Shown here piece after piece: positions 47,470 to 59,532 of a stretch of DNA of 64,000 nucleotides. Source of the stretch: Thuidium tamariscinum (Eukaryota > Streptophyta > Bryopsida > Hypnales > Thuidiaceae); NCBI GenBank assembly GCA_947034885.2, contig OZ019759.1, positions 14,262,501 to 14,326,500 of the forward strand, given 5' to 3'. The first letter of the stretch is position 1; every line of letters starts with the position of its first letter. The position numbers and the translations under genes are program-made. Under the pieces are notes generated by a model. The model did not search any database and was not told the origin of the DNA. It saw nothing but the letters and a program-made list of their open reading frames with translations.

Positions 47470-50317
47470 TCATGTCGAAGGTGCACTGTTTGTGTCACCA
47501 ACCACATAGGCATTCATAGACTCTTGGATGATACTGATTTGTGCCCTCGGAATTTTAATTCGTAGGGTAGATGTCCCTGGCCGCATACATGGCTTCCAAG
47601 CTGTCATAATACAATCTGTATGCGTCCAACTTGGAGTGATAATTGTTTCTTCACACCACGAAATCCCTTGATTAGTATCCCACCCTGAATAAGTGTCTTC
47701 GTCAATGTGCTGGAAAGATGAAGGCGTCCAATATTGCAATTGAATGGAATTCAAATGCCCTGGATCAGAATTAGGATTTGTAAGTGCACGAGCAAGCCAG
47801 AATGGCTTCAAATCACCGTCAGCAGGACGCACTGCAACAAAATATCCAGCAAATGTGTCACGAAGAACATTGAATGATGGGCGGGGCCGGTCACGCCTAC
47901 GACCTACAAAGGGAGCTTCCTCTTCATGCTGCTCATGCGGTCTAACTCCATCCCCAATTTCGTCAACCTCCTCGTTGGCCATTAAAGAGTTAGGCCAGAA
48001 TCCTTGTTGTAAAGTCTCTTGGACATCAAGAGTCTTGTTCAAGGCGGCTCTCACTCCATCCCAATACTTCCGGACAGGTTCAATTTTGCGACGATACTCT
48101 CCAGACATGTCATCATCTGCCATCTGATTCCAAAGGGAAATAAAATTCTCCAAGCCTTTGCAAATCTCGTCAAAGTTTCGCATCTTCTGCGGAGGTAGAG
48201 GTCGCGGAACACCTGTAGGCAAGTAGGGACGCCCGTCAATAGTCTCCTTCCACAAACGAATTCCTCCTCCTTCCTTAGGTAACCAATCAATATCCGTACA
48301 CAAGATCTTGTATTGCATCAAGGGCCATCCATTGGAGTCCATATAGAACTTGAATTGTTGAGCTTGAGAGTGACCATGAAGAGAATCTGATCCCGAATTC
48401 AAATATCCTTCCACGAACTGTTTAAAATCGGGGACCTCTTCAATAAGATGAGGGATGACAGGTTGTGTTTCATAATCCATGAAGGACTTCATCAACCTGG
48501 GAATTGTTAGATAGTCATTGGCCCTTAGCTTATTGCTCCAACGACCAAAAAGGGCATCAATGTCTTCATGAGTGTGTCCGACAATCAAAAAGTTGATGTA
48601 AATCTCACGAAAGATGGCTCTATAAACGAGGAGAGAGCAAAATGCGAACACCCAACGATTCTTGTTGTCCCCCCGAAGCATTGTCTAGCTGAAGAGTTAA
48701 GGTCGGAGGTAGAGGTTGTGCATCGACCATCTCCTCTGGTAGGATTGGGAGAGATTCGGAGCAGATCTCAGAGCCAGATAAAATTGCCTTGGACAACTCC
48801 GAACGGTTAGCGCCCTCCACCAACAATTGGCGAGATGCATATTTCGGTTGCCATTCTAAGTCACGCAACAACTTAGCGATGGAACCTACAATGTGATTTG
48901 AGTCTGTAGGAAAAATGTCCAAGCCATAGTGCGCGTATCGAACATCTCCATGTCCATGCGCAATCATACCTATCACAGCAATGGGCAACTTCATGTATGA
49001 ATCAGTGCCCTTGTTCTTGTGAGAGTAATGAGGAGAGGCTGTCTTCGAGTGATCCATTTTGTCATGGATTATAGTAAGAACCTTCTCAGGATACTTCTCT
49101 GACATCATGCGGTTTGCATAATAGAGCTCGCGGTGCGCCCTCTGTCCTTCTAGGTGAACTTTCAACTTCCTTGACCACATTTCCTGTGCCCGAGAAAGTG
49201 GAGTGCAAGCACTTCGCAACTGCTTGAATCTATCGCATTGACCGCAGCGGGCAAAACTATCACCCCGAGGCTTGGGAGAGTACTCCGGAAAAGAACTTCT
49301 CCGAATTCTGCTCAAACCACTCGCAGAAATAGGTTGCAATTGCAGAAGTGAGTTGACGTTGTTTATTTCAGGCAGTTTCTCCTTCCAATGAAAAGCAGAC
49401 GGGAGGACCATAGATGGAACTCGTTCCCCTGATTCCAGTGTCCTTGACTTGTGTGGCATAGGATCAGCATCCTTCTCCACAAGCAATCGAAGCGTAGCCG
49501 TGGCTTGTAAAGTATGCGTCCGGGGCTTCTTCAAGCCAAGATTACCATGCTGTTCTGGTTGTTTATCTGACTTTGCCTCCGCTCGGTACCTGTAATAGGT
49601 CGACTTATGCACACCATGAATGGGACACTAGGCCATTGGACACACTTCAACTCCTGCCAACGTGATCATATCATTTCCGTCAGCATCAGAGTGGATTTGT
49701 TTGTGCACGTCAAGCATACGGGACTTACGGTTGTATACACCTCCATGAACGTGCACCTGACTCCGAATGGCTTGGATCTGCCCACGAGGGAATGGCTGCA
49801 AGCAATTCTTCTTACAACACGTCTTGCTGGACACTTCGTTAATGGCCTAAGCAGTGAGCAGTCTCTCTTTTTTCGGTGGATTTATTGGATCCCTGCTCTC
49901 TCGTGAGCTCTCATAAGCCCGCACACCCACCCGGGGCCATCTCCTTGAAGCATTTATGGCCGCATTGTAGATGTTGGTTTGCTCATGGTCGTACAAGCTG
50001 GCTCCGTTAAGAAAGACATGCTTGATACTCCAAGAGTGCAAGGACCACATCCACGCCGACAGGACTTCGTCCTCAAATAAGGACTCTACAATCTGAACCG
50101 CTACCCGATCGTCACCAAGGGCCTCTCCATTTACATCAATTACCAGACTGACATCAACGCTATGGCAGATCGCCTTAGCAACGTCCATCCCAGCCTCATT
50201 CGTGAGCGTCACAGCCTTCGTTAACCAAGAAGAACAAGCCATACCCTCGTAGGGTGCAACACCAGGTGGTAACGTTGGCACCGTAAGGGCAAACTCATTG
50301 CTGTAAAGAGTCTCCAT
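47470..50317 (-). pseudogene. DUF7869-type transposase-like gene, slightly damaged
   Basis: A nearly continuous minus-strand coding region of about 945 codons encodes a DUF7869-like protein. Its order is: N-terminal region (50,317-49,850); Cys-containing block SSKTCCKKNC; VCPMA...CPIHGVHKSTYYRYR; CGQC; then IIHDKMDHS (about 49,050); LQLDNASG (about 48,690) followed in another frame by DNKNRWVFAFCSLLVYR; then VGHTHEDIDALFGRW (about 48,560); and a C-terminal tail. The three acidic motifs resemble an RNase H-like transposase triad, and DUF7869 proteins are abundant in repeat-rich genomes; activity is inference. Lesions are TAG at 49,847-49,849, TAG at 49,628-49,630 and a one-base shift in a C6 run at 48,669-48,674. 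The ATG at 50,317 follows GATGCAG|G, a possible splice acceptor, so an upstream exon is likely. Confidence 0.65.
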
Positions 50318-50444
50318 CCTGCATCCGAAACAGTATTCATGTTAGACGCATTCTCTTCTCATATAACCAAAGCGTAAGGAAATCATTGTAAGCTGAAACG
50401 AATCAAGTACTAGTCACAAGGAGTTAGATTTTCTAGATGTAGAG

Positions 50445-51339
50445 TATCCTCAAGTCGAGGATAATCTTCTCGAGACACAGACGTGGAAATACTGTTATCC
50501 TTCCGTAATGAATCGTCATAACCAGCTTCACAGAATATCCCCGAGTCGATGATAATCTCACTGATGACGACATCTAGGAATACTCTTACTATGGCATTCA
50601 TGAAGATCGTTTTACTTCCCATGCAGTATCCTCGAGTCGAGGATAATCCAATCGACAAAACGACATGAAAATACTACTACCCATATCTGAAAGGCCATTC
50701 CTGTCACATAAATATCCTCAAGTCGAGGATGATCTAACTGATTAAGAATTGTACAAGCACTCTCACCGTGGCATATCGGAAGACCACTTCTATTTCCATA
50801 GGTTATCCTCGAGTCGAGGATACCCTCATTGACAGATGTTTGTCTGAATTTAAACATAGAAATCGTTTTTTGATTTTCAGAATATTCTCGAAGCGAGGAT
50901 ACTCTGACTGACAGACTACTGAACATCTCTACTTGAATTCAGCCATTACAGATCTCTTGGTTAATCAAACATTATCCTCGAGTCGAGGATAGTCTCATTG
51001 GCATATGCAAATGTATTCCTACTAATTCCGTGACACTAATTGTCAATACGAAGGTCAAGGGATACTCAAGTCCAGTATAACCCCATATGTATGAGGTATT
51101 ACAGAAGTTTCTTCCAAGGTCTTCCCTCACATCAAATTTGAGAAGTCATATTATCCTCGACTCGAGGATAATTCAATTGACAAGGCCTGTCACAATTTGG
51201 ATTAGTAGACTGTATCCTCGAGTCGAGGATAAAATGCAGAGCGATCAATTCAATGTTTTTTGTTATTTCGTATTCTCTTTCGAATTAGGGACCGCAAGGA
51301 CTCGGTATCTCAGGTGATATTATCCTCGAGTCGAGGATA
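50445..51339. repeat. array of 11 copies of a 19-bp palindrome upstream of the DUF7869 gene
   Basis: TATCCTCGAGTCGAGGATA or close variants occur at 50,445, 50,536, 50,627, 50,713, 50,804, 50,883, 50,973, 51,061 (degenerate), 51,152, 51,213 and 51,321. Spacing is about 60-110 bp, mostly 80-95. Intervening DNA is not obviously repetitive, so it is the palindromes that are conserved. The centre base is G in most and C at 51,152. The array lies just upstream of the first long DUF7869 frame (minus strand), probably in a 5' intron or promoter. Confidence 0.85.
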
Positions 51340-52387
51340 CTCGGCATGTCATAAACTGACATGTTCCGTTAAATCCGGCGTCATTGTAGCGGCTACACTT
51401 TGAATCCTGTGATACTGCAATGCGACAAAGATCACGGCTGTAGAATCGAATTCAGTATACTAGACAATTACAAGTATGCATTCTGTAATACAAAGGCAAT
51501 TGCGAATCCTATAAGAGAACTAGAAGCCCTGTCCACAAACTATCGGCAATTTCGAAAATTCAGTACAAGTCGACATTCACATGAATTCAATCTCCTCACG
51601 CACCAGCAATACCAATTACCTGTGAGTGCACTGAAGCGAGGCTAAAGACTACGACTGAGTGGCACTACCTCTTCACGATACACCCTAACAGAGGCTTCAT
51701 ACGCTATCTAACAATGAAATGATACTTCGCAACCGCCTGCGCAGGTGCCTACCAAATCTGCTCTACTCACTTGGCAAGAGAAAAGCATTGCACGACAAAA
51801 CAATTCACAGCAAATCAAAGAACAAAGGCATCGCAACATGCCTTGATCCGCGAGAGGACGCACAACACCAAACAGCAACACAACGACGACGAAGACAATG
51901 AAATTGAGAGAGGGGGAAAGAGAATGAGAGCGGCAAGGTGTATGCAAATTGCGCGAACGGGTATTCAGCACGGGAGCGGGTGTGCATGCACGAAATTCTC
52001 CTTCATTAAAAAAGGCGCGCTGTCATTTGTAAAGTGCGACTTTTTTCAGTCGACAGCACATGCTCCGTAGGACTATTGCAACCTCTAAAACGGGAAAAGG
52101 CTGTCAGCTCATACCACTCAACTAGAAATAGTATTAAGGGAATGACGGCCTGAAAATGCTACAAAAAGGTAGTACCGTTATAAGTGAAAGAGAATGTCAG
52201 AGTTCTCTTCCTCCGCCGAACACATTGAGTACTATTTTTCGGAACAAAGACTACCGGGTATGGTGAAACAACATACACGCTGGTGATGACAAAATCTGGA
52301 CTACCACCTACATATTCCTCCAACGACAGCTATGGCACAGCCCATTCGATCACCACAAAATGAAAAAATGATGCACTGTAGTAGTGA
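51340..52387. other. unassigned stretch between palindrome array and acidic frame
   Basis: Several short frames on both strands overlap one another and show no family signature. The composition is more balanced than in the AT-rich regions. It may hold the promoter or first exon of the DUF7869 gene, but I see no decisive signal. Confidence 0.3.
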
Positions 52388-52816
52388 TCAGATGTCATCA
52401 AGCCAAGAGAATTTGTAGTTGTCGGAGTCATAATCCGATTCGGAATCGAGATTCCAGTTGAAAGGCTCCAGCGCATCCTCATCTTCCTCGCTCCAAGAGT
52501 TCTCCTCGTCATCCAAATTCACCTTGTCCTCCAAAGTCTTCTCTTCAATCTCCTCCCCCTCCTCGCCCGCCTCATCGTCCGCCTCCTCATCCGTCTTGCT
52601 GTCATTACTCTCAAAAAAATTAAAGTTGCACTTGCATGGGGGGGGAGAATTGAAAGCAATGTCAAGCTTTCTTTTCTTCTTACTCTGTGCATCTGTAGTC
52701 ACCTCGCATTTAGTGCCATTGGTAAGGCAACTATCACAATCTGACATTCCTTCTCTCATTTCAAAGGGATAGTAAGCTACAACTTCAAGAATTAGTAAAG
52801 AACAATCACTTCTCAC
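52388..52816 (-). CDS. hypothetical acidic protein
   Basis: The 142-codon frame has a Cys-containing N-terminal part (CDSCLTNGTKC, then PPPCKC), a KKKRK basic patch that could be a nuclear signal, and a long Asp/Glu-rich C-terminus (DEEADDEAGEEGEEIEE ... DALEPFNW). A start at an internal Met near 52,758 or 52,746 is possible. It lies upstream of and on the same strand as the DUF7869 gene, so it could be an extra exon or a companion gene. I do not recognise the family. Acidic low-complexity frames can be fortuitous, hence low confidence. Confidence 0.35.
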   Translation of the reverse strand: MRSDCSLLILEVVAYYPFEMREGMSDCDSCLTNGTKCEVTTDAQSKKKRKLDIAFNSPPPCKCNFNFFESNDSKTDEEADDEAGEEGEEIEEKTLEDKVNLDDEENSWSEEDEDALEPFNWNLDSESDYDSDNYKFSWLDDI

Positions 52817-54229
52817 TTCCTCCTCAAAAGTTTGATCTTGGCTATGACAAAGGAAAAATTAGGAATGAGGTAATGAATTAGGGGACTTCCTTTACCTAGT
52901 GTTTCACTCTGTCCTTCCCCATTATCATCATGATTGTTAAACGATGTTTTGAGGTTTAGGCACTTGATTTCATTTAAAATTACTTCATTTCCATTTGAAA
53001 TTTTCTTTGGACTAGGCCTTGACGTACCTTACATTCGTCCCTGACAGCCTCACATGACGGCGCTCTCATATTGATTCGACGTTTTGGGCTCTAAGTGATT
53101 CATTTCCTAAAGTACTTGTTTCGTGTTCATTGTGAAGTTCTGGTCTCCAGACTCATGAGTTCATTCATTTAATTTGATTTAAATTTATTTTTTAATATTT
53201 CAAAAAACATTTTTTAAGATAAATAAAATAATTTAGTTCTAATCTCAAGTACTTTTTGAAAAAATATTGAATTCAGACACTGCACAAGTTAAACCAAATT
53301 AAAATCTACTACCCCTTTTCTGGTCCACCTATTTAAATTGAATTATGTTGCATTAACATTGATGAATCAAAATTCTAAACCCAAAACCTTAATATTGTTA
53401 GAACATGTCTATTTGTATTCAAAGAGATTAGTGGCAAAAAGAATGAGAAGGTAATTACACCATTTGTGTCTTTTAACCTTAATAAGACCGTACTAAAATG
53501 TAGAATTAAAAGAAAATGGACTTTCAGTCCCCAAGAAATCCTTATACAATTATAGACTCAAAATTATTTGTAAGGATACTCTTATCCCTCAAAGAGAATT
53601 ACAAAGTACAATTTCTTTTTGAAAAGACTTCGTCACAATGGTAAACGCCCTCATCCTTAATTTTTCTTTTGAAACTTTTTATTTTTCTTGAAGGAATTCA
53701 AATGACGTTGAAGAAACGAACCTACAAGATTTGCAAAATATAATAAATTTTTTATGCTTCAAAAAGGATGAATACTTATTTCATCCTCGAAAATAGCATC
53801 CAATTTGAATTGAAAGGAAATTCACCTACACAATTTTGTTTTTGTAAAGGCGCAGTAAAGACCAATTTAAAAACATGAATGTTTATTCGGGTTTAGAAAC
53901 TTAGTTATTTCATGACATTTCTGCTTCAAACCTTCTTTTCTAGGCCTTCGTCTAACACAAAATGGTCATTTAATGTCTTGGAAGTCTAAAATTAAAGACA
54001 AAAATATAGTCACAAGTTCAAATTTGGGGGGAAATCAAAACTTAATGATACTACAGGCCATCTCAATTTGTAAAATCTGAAATTTATACAGAACATGATT
54101 GACCGTTGACTTCTAGAACTTTTGAACTTGTACATAACTTTTATTTTTTAATCTCAAAATATTTCATATTTATCCTATTGAAAAATGAAAACGACTTTGT
54201 TTTCATTATTTTTCCATGATTAAGAAATG
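52817..54229. other. AT-rich sequence before the satellite arms
   Basis: No gene is seen. TTTCATTT-type runs occur. The sequence gradually leads into the first recognisable 176-bp unit at about 54,230. Confidence 0.3.
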
Positions 54230-55970
54230 GTGATTTGACCTGAACAAAACGGAATTCATCATATTAGAACATGAATGTTCTATGATGATCCAACTTCTAC
54301 CTATTTTTTTGGCCCATTTTTTACGTGAATTCGAAGTCTTCATGACGCTTGAGTTTTAGAAAGAAAAATAGCAGTTTTTTGGGTTTTCATTCCCATGAAT
54401 ATAGAATGGGCAATTTGATGAAGAAAGTGGGAATTTCATCATAGAACATGAATGTCCTATGAAGTCCCAACCTCTACCTATTTTTTTTGGCCCTTTTATA
54501 CTTGGATTCGAAGTCTTCATGGGGCTTGATTTTTAGAATGAAAAATGTCAGTTTTTGGTTTACATTCCCATGATTAAAGATTGGAAAGTTTGAGTTAAGA
54601 AAGTGGGGATTCATCATAGAACATTCATGTTCTATGATGTCCCAACCTCTACCTCTTTTCTTAAAATGTTTTTTTACGTGAATTCAAAGTCTTCATGAGG
54701 CTTGATTTCTAGGAAGAAAAATGGCATTTTTTTGGTTTTCATTCCCATGAATAAAGAATGGGCAATTTGATGAAGAAAGTGGGGATTCATCATAGAACAT
54801 GAATGTTCTATGATAATCCAACTTCTACCTATGTTTTTTGGCCCATTTTTTACGTGAATTCAAAGTCTTCATGACGCTTGAGTTTTAGAAAGAAAAATAG
54901 CAGTTTTTTGGGTTTTCGTTCCCATGAATATAGAGTGGGCAATTTGATGAAGAAAGTAGGATTCATCATAGAACATTCATGTTCTATGATAATCCAACTT
55001 CTACCTATTTTTTTTGGCCAATTTTTTAAATGAATTCAAAGTCTTCATGACGCTTGAGTTTTAGAAAGAAAAATAGCAGTTTTTTGGTTTTCATTCCCAT
55101 GAATATAGAATGGGCAATTTGATGAAGAAAGTGGGAATTTCATCATAGAACATTCATGTTCTATGATAATCCAACTTCTACCTATTTCTTTTGGCCAATT
55201 TTTTACGTGAATTCAAAGTCTTCTTGAGGCTTGATTTTTAGAATGAGAAATGGCAGTTTTTTGGTTTTCATTCCCATGAATATAGAATGGGCAATTTGAT
55301 GAAGAAAGTAGCGATTCATCATAGAACATGAATGTTCTATGATAATCCAACTTCTACCTATTTTTTTAGCCCCTTCTTTACGTGAATTCAAAGTCTTCTT
55401 GAGGCTTGATTTTTATAAACAAAAATGGTAGTTTTTGGTTTTCATTCCCATGAATAAAGAATGGGCAATCTGATTAAGAAAGTGGAAATTCATCATAGAC
55501 CATGAATGTTCAATGATGTCCCAACCTCTACCTTGTTTTTTTGGCCCTTCATTTATGTGGATTCGAAGTCTTTGTGGAGCTTGATTTTTAGAATGAAAAA
55601 TGACTGTTTTTGGTTTTCATTCCCATAAATAAAGATTGAAAAGTTTGAGTTAAGAAAGTGGGGATTCATCATAGGACATGAATAATCTATGATAATCCAA
55701 CTTCTACCTATTTTTTTTGGCCCTTTTCTTACGTGAATTCAAAGTCTTCATGAGGCTTGAATTTATGAATGAAAAATGGCAGTTTTTTGGTTTTCATTCC
55801 CATGAATAAAGAATGGACATTTTGAGTTAAGAAAGTAGGGATTCATCATAGAACATGAATGTTTTATGATGTTCGAACGTCTACCTATTTTTTTGGCACT
55901 TTTTCTATGTGAATTCAAGGCTTTTTTTTGGCTTCTGCATTCTGTTTTTATAGGAATGAAAATAGAAAGC
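54230..55970. repeat. 176-bp satellite, left arm (about 10 units)
   Basis: Units recur with spacing 173-177 bp (landmarks near 54,258, 54,438, 54,612, 54,788, 54,965, 55,141, 55,317, 55,490, 55,665 and 55,842). Each carries a palindrome with arms CATAGAACAT and ATGTTCTATG around a 2-nt centre. CCAACTTCTACCTATTTTTT, ACGTGAATTCAAAGTCTTCA and TTTTCATTCCCATGAATA follow. The centre is GA in most units and TC in three. Short frames in the array are periodic artefacts. Confidence 0.9.
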
Positions 55971-56039
55971 ATCCATTTTAATTTCTATATATCATATTTA
56001 TTAAAGACTTCAAATTTGCGTAAAAGAAGTGCAAAAAGA

Positions 56040-58555
56040 AATTAGGAGGAGTTAATACATCATTCAACATTCAGGTTCTAGGATGGATTCCCACTTCCTT
56101 AACTTTAATTTCCCATTGCTTATTTATGGAAAAATTTAAAAAATTGCCATTTTTGTTTCCTAATATCAACACACTACAGATTTTGGATTCACGTAAAACA
56201 AGAGACAAAAAAAATATGTAGGAGTTCGAACATGATATATTATTCAAGTTCCATATTGAATTCTCATTTTCTTAACTGAAGGTATCCATTGCATATTCAT
56301 GGAAAAATTTTAAAAATAGCCATTTTTATTTCTAAAGTGAAGCCCTCACAAGACTTCGAATCCACGTAAAAAAAGGGCCAAAAAAAATAGGTAGAGGTTG
56401 GATCATCCTAAAACATTCATGTTCTATGATGAATTCCCATGTTCTTCATCAAATTGTCCATTCTATATTCATGGGAATGAAAACCAAAAAAATGCCATTT
56501 TCCTTCCTAACAATCAAGCCTCATGAAAGACTTTCAATTCACATGAAAAAATGTTTTAATAAAATAGGTAGCGGTTGGGACATCATAGAACATGAATGTT
56601 CTATGATGAATCCCCACTTTCTTAACTCAAACTTTCCAATCTTTATTCATGGGAATGAAAACCAAAAACTGCCATTTTTCATTCATAAATTCAAGTTTCA
56701 TGAAGACTTGAATTCACGTAAAAAAAGGGCCAAAAAAAATAGGTAGAAGTTGGATTATTTTAGAACATTCATGTTCTATGATGAATCGCTACTTTCTTCA
56801 TCAAATTGCCCATTTTATATTCATGGGAATGAAAACCAAAAACCCTGATATTTTTCTTTCTAAAACTCAATCGTCATCAAGACTTTGAATTCACGTAAAA
56901 AATGGGCCAAAAAATATAGGTAGAAGTTGGATTATTTTAGAACATTCATGTTCTATGATGAATCGCTACTTTCTTCATCAAATTGCCCAATTTATATTCA
57001 TGGGAATGAAAACCAAAAACCCTGATATTTTTCTTTCTAAAACTCAAGCGTCATCAAGACTTTGAATTCACGTAAAAAATGGGCCAAAAAATATAGGTAG
57101 AAGTTGGATCATCATAGAGCATTCATGTTCTATGATGAATCCCCACTTTCTTCATCAAATTCCCGATTCTTTATTCATGGGAATGAAAACCAAAAAACTG
57201 CCATTCTTCATTCTAAAAATCAAGCCTCATGAAGACTTTGAATTAATGTAAAAAAAGGGCCAAAAAAAATAGGTAGAAGTTGGATTATTATAGAACATTC
57301 ATGTTCTATGATGAATTCCCACTTTCTTGATCAAATTGCCCATTCTATATTCATGGGAATGAAAACCAAAAAAATGCCATTCTTCATTCTAAAAATCAAG
57401 CCTCATGAAGACTTTGAATTCATGTAAAAAAAGGGCCAAAAAAAATAGGTAGAAGTTGGATCATCATAGAACATTCATGTTCTATGATGAAATTCCCACT
57501 TTCTTAATCAAATTGCCCATTCTTTATTCATGGGAATGTAAACCAAAAATTGCCATTTTTCATTCTAAAAATCAAGCCCTATAAAGACTTCGAATCTACG
57601 TAAAAAAAGGGCCAAAAAAAATAGGTAGAGGTTGGGACATCATAGAACATGAATGTTCTATGATGAAATTCCTACTTTCTTGATCAAATTGCCCATTCTA
57701 TATTCATGGGAATGAAAACGAAAAACTGCCATTTTTCATTCATAAATTCAAGCGTCATCAAGACTTTGAATTCACGTAAAAAATGGGCCAAAAAAAATAG
57801 GTAGAAGTTGTATTATCATAGAACATTCATGTTCTATGATGAATTCCCACTTTCTTAATCGAATTGCTCATTCTTTATTCATGGGAATGAAAACCAAAAA
57901 ACTGCCATTTTTGTTTATAAAAATCAAGCCTCAAGAAGACTTTGAATTCACGTAAAAAAAGGGCCAAAAAAAATAGGTAGAAGTTGGATCATCATAGAAC
58001 ATGAATGTTCTATGATGAATTCCCACTTTCTTGATCAAATTGCCCATTCTTTATTCATGGGAATGAAAACAAAAAAAATGCCATTTTTGTTTCTAAAATT
58101 CAAGCCTCATGAAGACTTCGAATCTACGTAAAAAAAGGGCCAAAAAAAATAGGTAGAGGTTGGGACATCATAGAACATTCATGTTCTATGATGAATTCCC
58201 ACTTTCTTCATCAAATTGCCCATTCTATATTCATGGGAATGAAAACCAAACAAACTGCTATTTTTCTTTCTAAAAATCAAGCCTCATGAAGACTTTGAAT
58301 TCACGTAAGAAAAGGGCCAAAAAAAATAGGTAGAAGTTGGATTATTATAGAACATTCATGTTCTATGATGAATTCCCACTTTCTTAATCAAATTGCCCAT
58401 TCTTTATTCATGGGAATGTAAACTAAAAATTGCCATTTTTCATTCTAAAAATCAAGCCCCATAAAGACTTTGAATCTACGTAAAATAAGGGCCAAAAAAA
58501 ATAGGTAGAGGTTGGGACATCATAGAACATGAATGTTCTATGATGAATTTTGATC
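56040..58555. repeat. 176-bp satellite, right arm in inverted orientation (about 14 units)
   Basis: The same unit as the left arm appears as its reverse complement, with landmarks at about 56,061, 56,230, 56,402, 56,580, 56,756, 56,931, 57,108, 57,288, 57,463, 57,640, 57,817, 57,990, 58,167, 58,345 and 58,520. The two units nearest the centre are the most diverged. Together with the left arm it forms a 4.3-kb inverted repeat around about 56,000. Confidence 0.9.
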
Positions 58556-59384
58556 TTATAGTAAAAGTTGAATAAGTCATAACTTTTTTATGGGAAGAAG
58601 TAAACTACGCTGTTTTTCTTGTGAAGTATGAAGATTTGCAATGCCTAGGAAATCACGAGGAACTGAAGGAAAAGGATTAGTGAGGTTCAAGTAGGAATAA
58701 TATCAAACTCTGAGTTTTTTTGTGAATTTCTCTTTTTGTACTTAAATTGCGGAATATTGAATCTGTAATTAGGAAGCAGATAAAAGTTGAGTTACAACGG
58801 TTCGAGAAAGAAGCTCTTACTTTTTTTGCTATTTTTTTTAAAGTGCTTCATACTTTAATTACATGAAGAAGAAGGTATGGAATCGCTATGGGACTTATCA
58901 TTTCACTTTTGGAAATGGAATTGGTTGTACACCTTGTGATTTCATCTTAATTACAATAGTACGATTGGAGGAATGTACAAATAGTTACTGTTTATGGAAT
59001 GGTATAATTTATTTGAAGGCCGCAAACCAAGTCCGCAAAGCTCCATAAAATAGGACAATACTTGGTTTAGTTGCCAATTTCACATGTCTTTCAAAACGAG
59101 TGTTCCAAAAGAAAATGAATTTGAAAAAATCTGAACCTCCTCTTTAATTTGAAGTTGTAGCGCGGAGGAGGCGCGTTATGGATTTTTTTTCTTAATGTTT
59201 TAGGTTTTTGAGATTGCAAAATTGTATTCTGAATTTTATAAGAATTTCAAGTAGAACATGTGAAGTGTTTCAATGTTTGTTAATTTGAGTGGAACTAGTC
59301 GTTTGATCCAGGCCATTGATTGGAATGTTCATCACAGTAAATCTTTCTCCTAAATCCCATTTAGTCTCATATTAGTTGTTTATC
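58556..59384. other. AT-rich flank, no clear gene
   Basis: A short plus-strand frame (58,863-59,048) has no recognisable signature. The sequence lies between the satellite and the upstream region of the ParB-methyltransferase-like gene. Confidence 0.3.
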
Positions 59385-59391
59385 GCAGGGA

Positions 59392-59532
59392 GCCTCATCT
59401 GAGCCGCTGATCTTATTGAATCTGAGCCGGTGATTGCTTTAAATCTTAGCCGTTGATTTGTTGAATTAAAACCGATGATGTCATTGAATCTCAGCCGCTC
59501 ATCTGAGTCAATCTCAGCCGCTGATGTTTTGG
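59392..59532. repeat. short tandem repeat of the type AATCTSAGCCGNTGAT
   Basis: At least five copies of an ATCTGAGCCGCTGAT-like unit are spaced about 25-35 bp apart (near 59,398, 59,421, 59,445, 59,491 and 59,513, some diverged). They sit in the likely promoter region upstream of copy C. Confidence 0.55.

Noticed and set aside
47744-48127. 127-codon plus-strand frame
   Set aside because: Shadow of the DUF7869 coding region on the opposite strand.
50445-51339. CRISPR-like array
   Set aside because: Repeats are self-complementary, spacing is irregular, and the context is a eukaryotic intron-bearing locus with no cas genes.
52388-52816. Known chromatin-type acidic protein
   Set aside because: Acidic tail and KKKRK patch are not enough to name a family; kept only as hypothetical.
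54230-58555. Several 60-106-codon frames
   Set aside because: They recur with the 176-bp period of the satellite and encode the repeat itself.
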